Source: Candidatus Sigynarchaeota archaeon
Lineage (GTDB): Archaea; Asgardarchaeota; Lokiarchaeia; Sigynarchaeales; Sigynarchaeaceae
NCBI GenBank assembly: GCA_030587525.1
Contig: JAUQYW010000236.1
Span: forward strand, 1 to 14,133
Direction: 5' to 3'
DNA length: 14,133 nt
Part shown: in pieces, positions 1-7,029 of the stretch
Position numbering within the stretch: the stretch's first letter is position 1
Layout: each line of letters opens with the position of its first letter
The notes under the pieces: generated by a model
Seen by the model: only the letters and a program-made list of their open reading frames with translations
Told to the model about the DNA's origin: nothing
Databases searched by the model: none
Made by a program: the position numbers and the translations under genes

Positions 1-1
1 A

Positions 2-2719
2 CAAGAAGAGGCAATACCATACGTCGATATGGTGGTTGTTAATGCTACGCAAGCAGCACCGAACTGGTGGATACTCGCGACAGTGACGATACGAAACAAT
101 GGCACAACGGATGTGACCGGTGGGTCGGTGGTTTTGACTTTCAACGACACGATCAACGCTATCAATCCGACGGTGGTGAATCAGAGCACTGGTTTGACGT
201 TGGTTGCTGGTGGTCGCATCGATGTTCAGATTCGGTTCCAGATCGCGGCGATTGCACAGAATAATATCGTAATTTGCGTAGATGCGACGTTTAACGGAAC
301 CGAGGATGTCTCGAATCGAGCCGTATCGGACACGACAGCAAACTCGCCGGCATTAGTGCGTATTGTAATCGTGTCGATGATGATAGTGGGCGGGAGGACA
401 CCGTATGTCAGAGGCGAACAATTCGTAGTTCGCGCGTTTATTGACAACTTTGGTGGAACAACACAGATCACGAATGGTATTTTAATGCTCGAATTCAGCC
501 CAACGACCGGAATATCGGCGAACACGACGATAGTGCCGGATCCGATCAATATTGGACAAGTCGTTACGAAGGATTTTTTGGTAACAACGACATCGATGAC
601 TTCAGCTTCGTGTAACATCAATGCACGGTTCACAGGGAACAATCCTGGCGCATGCAATATCTCATCTAACATCATACTGATAACGACGCAAGCAGAAGCG
701 AACGTGACGATCACGAACTTGGCGGTGGCGCCGGCAGGGCCTTGCGTTGGCGGCACGAGTTTCACGCTGACCGTAACATACAACAACACGGGCGGCACTG
801 CGGCGACGGTCGACGGGGCGTGCACGGCCGGGACATACACGTTCTTGACATTCAGCGATCCGATTGCCGTGGTGGTGAATGCCGGCAACACGAACACTCA
901 AATCTTCACGGTAAGCATCGCGGCGGGAGCGACGACGAACGCGTCGGTGGACATCCACGTGACGTGGAGCGGTATCGAAGCGATATCGAGCCGGTCGATC
1001 GGTGGCGACGCGCCGGTCGACCAGGTGCTCGTGGCGATCCAGGCACAAGCGAACGTGGTGATCACCAGCTTAATATTGACGCCCACAGCAGCGCCGGGAC
1101 CGTACGTGGCTGGCACGAGCTTTACGTTAACTGTGACTTACAGCAACGTGGGTGGCACGAATGCACTGAATGTGAATGCGGGGGCGAGCGCGGGCATCTA
1201 TGTCGGGTTGACCTTTAACAATCCAGTACCGATCACAGTGAACGCTATCAACACAAATACGCAGCAATTTATGGTGACGATCGCAGCGGGGGCGGGGACG
1301 AACACGTCGGTCGACATCCACGTGATATGGAGCGGTACCGAGGCTATAACGGGCAGGTCGATCGGCGGTGACACGCCGGTTGATGCGATCATCGTGAGTA
1401 TCCAATCGCAAACATCAGTGACGATCACGAATGTCATCGTTTCGGGAACTAATGGAACAGGCCCCTACTCCGCAGGGCGTTACTTCTTGATCACGGTTAT
1501 GTTCAGCAACACGGGAGGAACATCCGCGCTCGTGGATGCGACGTTGGATGATGGTAACTGCACGTTTTTAACGTGGGACGATCCAAGTATGGTGACCGTG
1601 GCGTCGGGATCGACGAACATGCAGAATTTCATCGTGAGCATTGCGGTGATGGCACCGGCATCGTCGGCGACGGTCACGGCAATATGGTCGGGCAGCGAGG
1701 CCATGTCTGGTCGATCAATCAATGGGGACATGCCGGTTGACACGGTTAACGTCGAGATCATTCCTTCGGGTGTAAGCCTTCCCATGATAACGAGTCCCGC
1801 GGATTTAACGTTCGACCGTGGCACGACCGGGCACGTGCTTTCCTGGACCATCACGGCGACTAATGTTGGCATAACGAGCTTCGTTATCTATCAAAATAGT
1901 GCCCAGGTCAATTCGGGGGCTTGGACCAACAGTACGCCGATCCTCGTCAATCTGGATGCGCTCGCGGTGGGCAACTATAATTATACGATCATCGTCAACG
2001 ATGGCTTCGGTGGTATAGCGCGTGATGAAGTACTCGTCACAGTGAACCAAGGACAAGGCAGCTCGCCACCGGAGAACACCATGGTCTATTTTATGTTCGC
2101 GCTGTTAATCGCGGGTGCTATGATCTCCATCGCCGTGATGTCAAAGAAGCACGTGTTCTGGCGATTGCGGCACCGGACGACGGCATCGATCGAGAAGGGA
2201 GTGCCGTTCCCGGCATACACGGGCAGCGATCCGTTCGTGTTTGTCAGTTACGCGCATATGGACAAGAATCTCGTGTACCCGATCATCGAGGAATTAAACC
2301 GGAAAGGGGTTCGGATCTGGTATGACGAGGGGATCCCGGCATCGACGAAATGGCGGAAGACGATCGCGGAGAAGATCATGAATTGCTCGGTATTTATGCT
2401 GTTCTTATCGCCAATTGCAGTTGAGCGGGAGAATGTGCTGGATGAAATAGCACTTGCGGAGGCTCGGTACAAGAACAAGGAGATCGCGTTGATACCGGTG
2501 CAGCTGGAATCGACGAAGCTCACGCCGGAGCTCATGCTGTCGATCGGGCGCATCCAGGCGGTTATGCGTTCCGACTTCAAGGATGAACAATTCATAGCCA
2601 AGTTGTTAGCGGTGTTACCGGAGACCGTGCACGACAACTTGGCGACCACGGTCACCGAATTGGATGAGCAGTTCAAGAAATGGGATGCGGGCGACACGGT
2701 GAAAGATGGAAAGATCTAA
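2..2719 (+). CDS. Receptor-like protein: CARDB-like repeats, Ig-like domain, one TM helix, intracellular TIR (5' partial)
   Basis: The frame is open to the window edge, nine codons before the first visible Met (position 29), so the N-terminus and any signal peptide lie outside. Numbering from that Met, residues 1-579 hold five repeats of about 115 residues resembling CARDB adhesion domains, with a recurring '(F/Y).LTVTY.N.GGT' core. Residues 586-672 form an Ig-like module (SPADLTFDRGTTG...). A single hydrophobic helix at about 685-704 is followed by a basic stop-transfer (KKHVFWRLRHR). A TIR domain starts at 734 (DPFVFVSYAH) with BB-loop WYDEGIP. E806 in NVLDEIALAE aligns with the catalytic Glu of NADase TIRs. 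Sequons cluster before the TM, which fits an outside N-terminus. The topology resembles Toll-like receptors, but the ectodomain is beta-sandwich repeats rather than LRRs. The C-terminal tail (ELDEQFKKW...KDGKI) recurs in two neighbouring TIR proteins. Ligand and output are unknown. The domain calls are strong; the signalling role is inferred. Confidence 0.9.
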   Translation, partial: QEEAIPYVDMVVVNATQAAPNWWILATVTIRNNGTTDVTGGSVVLTFNDTINAINPTVVNQSTGLTLVAGGRIDVQIRFQIAAIAQNNIVICVDATFNGTEDVSNRAVSDTTANSPALVRIVIVSMMIVGGRTPYVRGEQFVVRAFIDNFGGTTQITNGILMLEFSPTTGISANTTIVPDPINIGQVVTKDFLVTTTSMTSASCNINARFTGNNPGACNISSNIILITTQAEANVTITNLAVAPAGPCVGGTSFTLTVTYNNTGGTAATVDGACTAGTYTFLTFSDPIAVVVNAGNTNTQIFTVSIAAGATTNASVDIHVTWSGIEAISSRSIGGDAPVDQVLVAIQAQANVVITSLILTPTAAPGPYVAGTSFTLTVTYSNVGGTNALNVNAGASAGIYVGLTFNNPVPITVNAINTNTQQFMVTIAAGAGTNTSVDIHVIWSGTEAITGRSIGGDTPVDAIIVSIQSQTSVTITNVIVSGTNGTGPYSAGRYFLITVMFSNTGGTSALVDATLDDGNCTFLTWDDPSMVTVASGSTNMQNFIVSIAVMAPASSATVTAIWSGSEAMSGRSINGDMPVDTVNVEIIPSGVSLPMITSPADLTFDRGTTGHVLSWTITATNVGITSFVIYQNSAQVNSGAWTNSTPILVNLDALAVGNYNYTIIVNDGFGGIARDEVLVTVNQGQGSSPPENTMVYFMFALLIAGAMISIAVMSKKHVFWRLRHRTTASIEKGVPFPAYTGSDPFVFVSYAHMDKNLVYPIIEELNRKGVRIWYDEGIPASTKWRKTIAEKIMNCSVFMLFLSPIAVERENVLDEIALAEARYKNKEIALIPVQLESTKLTPELMLSIGRIQAVMRSDFKDEQFIAKLLAVLPETVHDNLATTVTELDEQFKKWDAGDTVKDGKI
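353..1765 (+). repeat. Tandem coding repeats, CARDB-like, about 350-360 bp each
   Basis: Four successive protein repeats begin near 353, 695, 1049 and 1409, and a fifth, partly visible one precedes them. The copies at 695-1048 and 1049-1408 are the closest. Both contain GTSFTLTVTY, both have SVDIHV.WSG, and both end RSIGGD.PVD; long DNA stretches are near-identical too. The copy at 1409-1765 is more diverged (RSINGDMPVD), and the copy at 353-694 is the most diverged. Such a gradient suggests stepwise internal duplication of an extracellular domain. The array is in frame throughout and has no separate element structure. Confidence 0.8.
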
Positions 2720-2755
2720 GCCGGAATCTTGATTGGATCTTTCCCGATATCTATC

Positions 2756-2768
2756 TTTTTTATAATTG
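2756..2768 (+). promoter_or_regulatory. Oligo-T tract and TATA-like box between the two plus-strand TIR genes
   Basis: Six T residues (2756-2761) run directly into TATAATTG in the 90-bp gap between the receptor stop and the next ATG at 2810. The T-run could end transcription of the first gene in archaeal style. The A/T box lies about 45 nt upstream of the ATG, which would place a transcription start near 2790 and leave a short leader. The two readings are not exclusive. No clear Shine-Dalgarno sequence precedes 2810. Confidence 0.4.
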
Positions 2769-2809
2769 ATTCCAAGTAACAAGTATCGGTTTGCTGTGCG
2801 TGAATTGTC

Positions 2810-4984
2810 ATGGGAAAAAAGTATGCTCCAGCGCCTCCAGAAGTGAGCAGCTCAAGCAACACGAGCATGAATGAGAAAGAACAGATCGTGCTGGATGCTG
2901 ATACCTGGGTTAAAATGGGTGTTATTCAAGTCAACAACAACAATATCGATGAATCTATTACTTGTTTCAAAAAAGCAATTGAAATGAAGCCGGATCATGT
3001 AGAAGCATTAAATAATCTTGGCTTAGCATATTCCCGCTTGAATAAATTGGAAGATGCGGCGAGCTGTTTCCAAAAAGCCAGTGAAACCGGCTCAAAAGGC
3101 AAGCCACAAGGTGTTTTACAAGCCAAGATCGCGGGAACGAGAGACGTTCAAAAAATATTACAAAACAAGCCTGTCCTGTTGATTGCAGAGCACGAACAAA
3201 TCGTGAATTCCGTCAGATTTTCACCGGATGGAAGAATGCTAGCAACGGGTTCGGGAGATCGCACTATCAAGATCTGGGACGTGGAAACGGGCATGAAAAT
3301 TCAATCATTCCTAGTCTACGATGGCTCGGTTTTTTCCGTGTCCTTTTCGCCGAATGGAAAATTTATTGCCGGTGGATACGGGGATAAAAGGGCTCGCGTG
3401 TGGGATATTACCACGGGTAAATTAATGGTAACCTTGGAAGGTCATGAAGGGGGCGTCACTTCCGTTGCCTTCGCTCCTGACGGCATCCATCTAGCCACGG
3501 GATCGTATGATCGAACCGCGCGGATCTGGAACTTAAACACTCTGCGCCCAGAACAGGTGTTCTTTGGCCATAACGACAATATCTTGTCTCTTGCCTTCTC
3601 GACTGATGGTCATTTTCTCGCAACCGGTTCTTCCGATACAACCATCCGGGTGTGGGATCTCAGGTCAGGAAAGCAAATATCAACTTGCATTGGCCATGAA
3701 AGCGCAATATGTTCTGTTGTTTTTGCGCCCGGCAAAAATATCTTGGCATCCGGTTCGGACGATGCAACGGTACGGATTTGGGATGCGTTGACAGGGCAAC
3801 AGCTGCAAAAGTTCACGGGGCATTCATTTCGCGTGAACTCCGTGGCATTCACGCCGGATGGACTTTTTTTGGCATCGGGGGCGGTAGATAAAACCGTGCG
3901 AATCTGGACCATGGCGAACGGAAAAACCTTGCATTCCTTCATGGCTCATGATAATAGCATTTATTCCGTAACGTTTTCGCCAGATGGAACCAAATTAGCA
4001 TCTTGCTCGGCAGATAAAACTGCTCGCGTGTGGGATTGCACGATTTTCTGGCGTGAAATTCTTGATCAAGAAAGAAAAGAACGCGAGACCGTGTTGAAGA
4101 TGCTTGAATTCGAGCTCACCAATCATCGATTGATATCGAGGACCGAGATGGTGCATTCACTCGGGCTCGATATCAGCGATGCTCAATATTTCAGTGACCT
4201 TCTGGATAAACCTATCGATTATGCGAAGGATGATGTACCCGCAATAGAAGCTATCGCGAAAGATCTCATGAAAGAAAAATCGAGCTTGAATTTGTACGAA
4301 GTCTTGAATTCCAGCAAGATCAACGTGACCATGGCGAGAAAGATCGGCAAGTATCTGGTCGATCGGAACGTCATCCCATCATTTCAGCGGAGCGCGGCGG
4401 TGCTCGTGACGGAAATCGACAACGCCAGAATTTCGAGCAATGCCGGCGTGCAAAATGCACAAAAGAAATTGCCATTTTCAGCGTATATGGGACTTGATCC
4501 GTTCGTGTTCGTCAGCTATGCACATAACGACCGGGATCGTGTGTATCCAATCATCGATGTGCTCCACCGCAATGGCGCAAGGATCTGGTATGACGAGGGA
4601 ATTCCGATCTCGGAACCCTGGAAAAAGACCATCACCGGAAAAATTTTGACATGCGCGTCCTTCATCATTTTTCTCTCCCCAACAAGCATCACTCGACCCG
4701 ATGTCTTGAACGAGATCGCCTTGGCTTTGGATCGCCATGGAAGAGGTGAAATCCAGGTCGTGCCGGTTTTTCTCGATATCTTTAGTATTCCGGACGATTT
4801 GAGCAAATTGTTCAGCGAAATCGATGCCTTGATAAAGCCAGATTATAAAAATGATGAATTCATGAAAAAATTGTATGAAATGTTGTTGCCATCTGTCAAG
4901 GAAACGAGGATCGCCGGGGATGAGATCGACAAAATGTTCGGCGATTGGGCTTCGAATGAAAAACACAAGGAGGGAAAACTCTGA
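2810..4984 (+). CDS. TPR-WD40-linker-TIR protein
   Basis: This is a 724-residue, probably soluble protein with no signal peptide or TM segment. Residues about 31-95 hold two TPR units (A...NLG.AYSRLNKLEDAASCF). Residues about 126-410 form seven WD40 blades, each ending (K/R)(I/V)W, mostly with upstream GH and SPDG turns, so a closed seven-blade propeller is expected. Residues about 428-530 are a helical linker, unrecognised by me, that is clearly homologous to the linker of the minus-strand TPR-TIR protein. The TIR starts near 563 (DPFVFVSYAH), with BB-loop WYDEGIP and putative catalytic E635 (DVLNEIALAL). The tail EIDKMFGDW...KEGKL matches the neighbouring TIR proteins. TPR and WD40 normally bind proteins, so they probably sense or assemble, with TIR as the effector or signal producer. 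The Met at 2810 is used; the Met at 2867 (residue 20) is an alternative that keeps all domains. Confidence 0.93.
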   Translation: MGKKYAPAPPEVSSSSNTSMNEKEQIVLDADTWVKMGVIQVNNNNIDESITCFKKAIEMKPDHVEALNNLGLAYSRLNKLEDAASCFQKASETGSKGKPQGVLQAKIAGTRDVQKILQNKPVLLIAEHEQIVNSVRFSPDGRMLATGSGDRTIKIWDVETGMKIQSFLVYDGSVFSVSFSPNGKFIAGGYGDKRARVWDITTGKLMVTLEGHEGGVTSVAFAPDGIHLATGSYDRTARIWNLNTLRPEQVFFGHNDNILSLAFSTDGHFLATGSSDTTIRVWDLRSGKQISTCIGHESAICSVVFAPGKNILASGSDDATVRIWDALTGQQLQKFTGHSFRVNSVAFTPDGLFLASGAVDKTVRIWTMANGKTLHSFMAHDNSIYSVTFSPDGTKLASCSADKTARVWDCTIFWREILDQERKERETVLKMLEFELTNHRLISRTEMVHSLGLDISDAQYFSDLLDKPIDYAKDDVPAIEAIAKDLMKEKSSLNLYEVLNSSKINVTMARKIGKYLVDRNVIPSFQRSAAVLVTEIDNARISSNAGVQNAQKKLPFSAYMGLDPFVFVSYAHNDRDRVYPIIDVLHRNGARIWYDEGIPISEPWKKTITGKILTCASFIIFLSPTSITRPDVLNEIALALDRHGRGEIQVVPVFLDIFSIPDDLSKLFSEIDALIKPDYKNDEFMKKLYEMLLPSVKETRIAGDEIDKMFGDWASNEKHKEGKL

Positions 4985-4991
4985 TACCCCG

Positions 4992-4998
4992 TTTTTTT
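4992..4998 (+). terminator. Oligo-T terminator after the WD40-TIR gene
   Basis: A run of seven T residues begins eight bases after the TGA of the plus-strand WD40-TIR gene, preceded by a CCCC. Archaeal RNA polymerase commonly stops at such tracts without needing a hairpin, and the next gene is convergent, so a stop is expected here. Confidence 0.5.
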
Positions 4999-5031
4999 CA
5001 TACCTTTAAAAGCCAGAACATCCGGGACTTG

Positions 5032-5068
5032 AAAAAAATCGAGATTCGATGAAAATAAGTGTAAAAAA
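5032..5068 (-). terminator. Two oligo-T tracts downstream of the SH3b gene (minus strand)
   Basis: Reading the minus strand past the TAA at 5087-5085, two T-runs occur: six T at 5068-5063 and seven T at 5038-5032. With the opposite-strand tract at 4992-4998 they form a convergent intergenic termination zone of about 100 bp. No stable hairpin is evident. Confidence 0.45.
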
Positions 5069-5084
5069 TAGAAAACTCAATTTA

Positions 5085-6140
5085 TTATTGAAGGATTCTT
5101 GTCCACGCATTGATGGCATCTTGCTGAGAAATCCCAAAAAGTTTTTGAACGTAGTCCCATTTCATTTGCTGGAAAGGGTTATCTCCAAACACGTGTATTG
5201 CGATTCTTGCGATGTCCTTTGCCATCTGGGGGTTTTCCGCCCGGATTATAAGTTTCAAGGCCATTTTTCCCAAGGTTTTCGACGACACGGCCTTTCCAGG
5301 GACCGCCGTGCGGATTTCGACAAAGATCCGTGCATTCGGAGCGACGAGCGTGTACGAGACATCGCCTTCCAAGCCTATACTGCCTAAACCCGAGGGTTTC
5401 ATCGTGCCGGTTAAACCAATACTTGTTGCCGGGTCCAGGCTCCTCATGGAATTCTCGATCTCGTCCACGGAATCGATGATCAACCATTTTATCCCTTTAG
5501 CCAGGGCCTCCTTATCGCGAACTTTGCTCGCCATGCTCATCATGTTCATCATCTCTGCACGATTTGGCGTCATGTACAGCTCGACTGCAGGGATGGCGTT
5601 GAATCCTTGTTGTTCCGCATCCCGGTGAATCATGACGGCCTGGTCATCGAGGTTCGCGCCGGCCATCTGATTCATCCCATATATCGGTTTCCCAACGCCG
5701 GCTTGAACCCTCGGTTGGCGTGGCGTGCGAAAATCCTTCACTGCCCATTTTTTCCACGCCACGTTCTGCATGATGAATGCAAGCACCATTCCCGCTCCTG
5801 TAACCGTGGCAAATAGACCCCAGAACAGCACGATGATGGAAATACGCCATACCAGGAGAAAAAAAATGCCGCACGCCAGATCAATAGGCCCAGCAATTTT
5901 AAACCGCTTGTAGTCGGGCAACGACCTGAGAGGGATGTCCCCTTTAATATAACCCGGGTTTCCTTGGTCGTCCCTTACCCTGGTCCAACCTGGTGTTTCC
6001 AAAGAACCTTCGGATGTGATATACTCGCCGTAATTCACTTCACCGAGTACATTTCCTTGGTCTGAAGGGGTCTCGTAAACCACGGTGCTTTTTATCTGCA
6101 AGTAACCCCTAACTACCTTTTGCTTTGTATACCTTGACAT
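5085..6140 (-). CDS. SH3b-domain membrane-hairpin protein with unrecognised C-terminal domain
   Basis: This is a 351-residue protein from the Met at 6140. Residues about 9-68 resemble bacterial-type SH3 (SH3b): a chain of short strands with VLGEVNYGEY, GWTRVRDDQG and GYIKGD. Two hydrophobic segments follow at about 82-98 and 100-124, separated by a single Arg, with basic residues on both outer sides (YKRFK before, KKWAVKDFR after). Hence a membrane hairpin with both ends probably cytoplasmic. The remaining 200 or so residues are soluble and Met-rich around 195-205 (AEMMNMMSMASK); I do not recognise them. The start at 6140 is preferred because GGAG sits seven bases upstream. An in-frame ATG at 6176 would add twelve residues that look non-domain, and it has no Shine-Dalgarno. 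The gene lies codirectionally downstream of two TIR genes, about 200 bp away, so a shared role is possible but unproven. SH3b domains often bind peptides or cell-wall-like ligands; here the ligand is unknown. Confidence 0.85.
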   Translation of the reverse strand: MSRYTKQKVVRGYLQIKSTVVYETPSDQGNVLGEVNYGEYITSEGSLETPGWTRVRDDQGNPGYIKGDIPLRSLPDYKRFKIAGPIDLACGIFFLLVWRISIIVLFWGLFATVTGAGMVLAFIMQNVAWKKWAVKDFRTPRQPRVQAGVGKPIYGMNQMAGANLDDQAVMIHRDAEQQGFNAIPAVELYMTPNRAEMMNMMSMASKVRDKEALAKGIKWLIIDSVDEIENSMRSLDPATSIGLTGTMKPSGLGSIGLEGDVSYTLVAPNARIFVEIRTAVPGKAVSSKTLGKMALKLIIRAENPQMAKDIARIAIHVFGDNPFQQMKWDYVQKLFGISQQDAINAWTRILQ

Positions 6141-6147
6141 AAAAACA

Positions 6148-6151
6148 CTCC
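6148..6151 (-). promoter_or_regulatory. Shine-Dalgarno GGAG deciding the SH3b gene start
   Basis: GGAG on the minus strand is followed by a seven-base spacer and ATG (6140-6138). It supports the internal start over the longer frame beginning at 6176, which lacks an upstream purine-rich motif at comparable spacing. Confidence 0.5.
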
Positions 6152-6267
6152 ATCTCTCAATTGAGCCTATAGTCATTTAACCATTTTCTTCTCTGTCATT
6201 CGACAATAAATTCTTTATCGCTTGATTGTTTATGCAATGCATTTTAAAACAACACGCACCATTTAAT

Positions 6268-6304
6268 CACGAAATCCCACAAAGGCCACGGCCTTCAGAT
6301 CGTG
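6268..6304. promoter_or_regulatory. Inverted repeat in the gap between the small TIR gene and the SH3b gene
   Basis: A perfect six-base inverted repeat, AAGGCC-AC-GGCCTT, at 6282-6295 is enclosed by a looser outer pair, CACGA (6268-6272) and TCGTG (6300-6304). It lies 38 bp beyond the stop of the small TIR gene and about 130 bp before the SH3b start on the minus strand. It could be a transcript 3' structure for the upstream gene or an operator-like palindrome. The two-base loop is too tight for an ideal hairpin, so a DNA palindrome is as likely. Confidence 0.3.
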
Positions 6305-6341
6305 GATACGACGGGAAGACATGTCGCGCCAAGGTGATCTC

Positions 6342-6992
6342 TCAGTAAAGGATCAAGCCAGCGAGAAAGCCAGCAAGTAAAGCCACCATTGCGAGGAGGA
6401 GCGTTGCGATAGCTATTCGGCGCGCGTCGGAAAAAGAGTTGACCTTGGGTTGCCGACGTCGCCGCGAGATCCTCTTAGGCTGGAGTAAATGACTACCCGG
6501 CATTGTAATTTCGATACGATTTTCAAACCGGTCAAAACAATTGTTATCTCTTGTTGCTTTTTTAAGAGATTCCAAGACGCGAGCTAAAATCACATTCTCT
6601 GCATCGTTGATATTAAGGGAGGGAATGCGGCTGAAGGTGTATTTCAAATCATCGGGAAGCGTGATGGCTTCAAGATAAACGGGGATCATCTCGAGTTCAC
6701 CGCTTCGATATCTTCCCTCCGCCAAGGCAATTTCATTCAAGATATCGATGTTGGCGACGCTCCTAGTAGACAAGAAAACCACGAAAACGGAACATGTTTT
6801 GATCTTATCCACGATCATGTTTTTTCGAAGTTCAGCAAGCTGGTTGCTGGTATCATACCAGATGCGGATTCCCTTGTTATGGAGAAGTTCTATAAAATGA
6901 TACACGCGGTCATTATCTTCATTTAAATGGCAAGCAACAAGAAATGGTTCAAGTCCGTCATAAGCGGCAACAAGGCCTTGTATTGTTTCCAC
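6342..6992 (-). CDS. Small tail-anchored TIR-like protein
   Basis: This is a 216-residue protein starting at GTG 6992. GAGGA lies nine bases upstream of that GTG; the TTG at 7001 directly abuts the same motif and is less likely. Residues about 15-110 are TIR-like: RIWYD ends the second strand, then CSVFVVFLST and DILNEIALAEGRY, whose E87 aligns with the TIR catalytic Glu. Two hallmark sites are changed. The first strand reads FLVACHLNED instead of FVFVSYAH.D, and the BB-loop reads WYDTSNQLAE instead of WYDEGIP. A basic patch (KRISRRRRQPK, about 173-183) precedes a C-terminal hydrophobic helix (about 194-215) ending at the last residue, typical of a tail anchor with TIR on the cytoplasmic face. 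There is no sensor module and no conserved tail motif. It begins 37 bp after the TPR-TIR stop, so it is probably cotranscribed. It may be an adaptor or partner TIR. Confidence 0.87.
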   Translation of the reverse strand: METIQGLVAAYDGLEPFLVACHLNEDNDRVYHFIELLHNKGIRIWYDTSNQLAELRKNMIVDKIKTCSVFVVFLSTRSVANIDILNEIALAEGRYRSGELEMIPVYLEAITLPDDLKYTFSRIPSLNINDAENVILARVLESLKKATRDNNCFDRFENRIEITMPGSHLLQPKRISRRRRQPKVNSFSDARRIAIATLLLAMVALLAGFLAGLILY

Positions 6993-7001
6993 AATGATCA
7001 A

Positions 7002-7006
7002 TCCTC
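7002..7006 (-). promoter_or_regulatory. Shine-Dalgarno GAGGA for the small TIR gene
   Basis: GAGGA on the minus strand lies in the short gap after the upstream TPR-TIR stop and nine bases before GTG 6992. It decides the start in favour of GTG over the adjacent TTG and supports an operon arrangement. Confidence 0.55.
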
Positions 7007-7029
7007 GTAATCAGTATTGAATCTCGTGT

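Noticed and set aside
226..897. Long open frame on the minus strand, opposite the receptor ectodomain
   Set aside because: It mirrors the repeat codon pattern of the plus-strand gene, where complementary strands of GC-biased repeats avoid stops. The product has no domain, and the plus-strand frame has clear homologous repeats.
4478..4966. Minus-strand frame of 162 codons opposite the WD40-TIR C-terminus
   Set aside because: It lies entirely across a well-supported TIR domain; the product shows no domain or plausible start signal.
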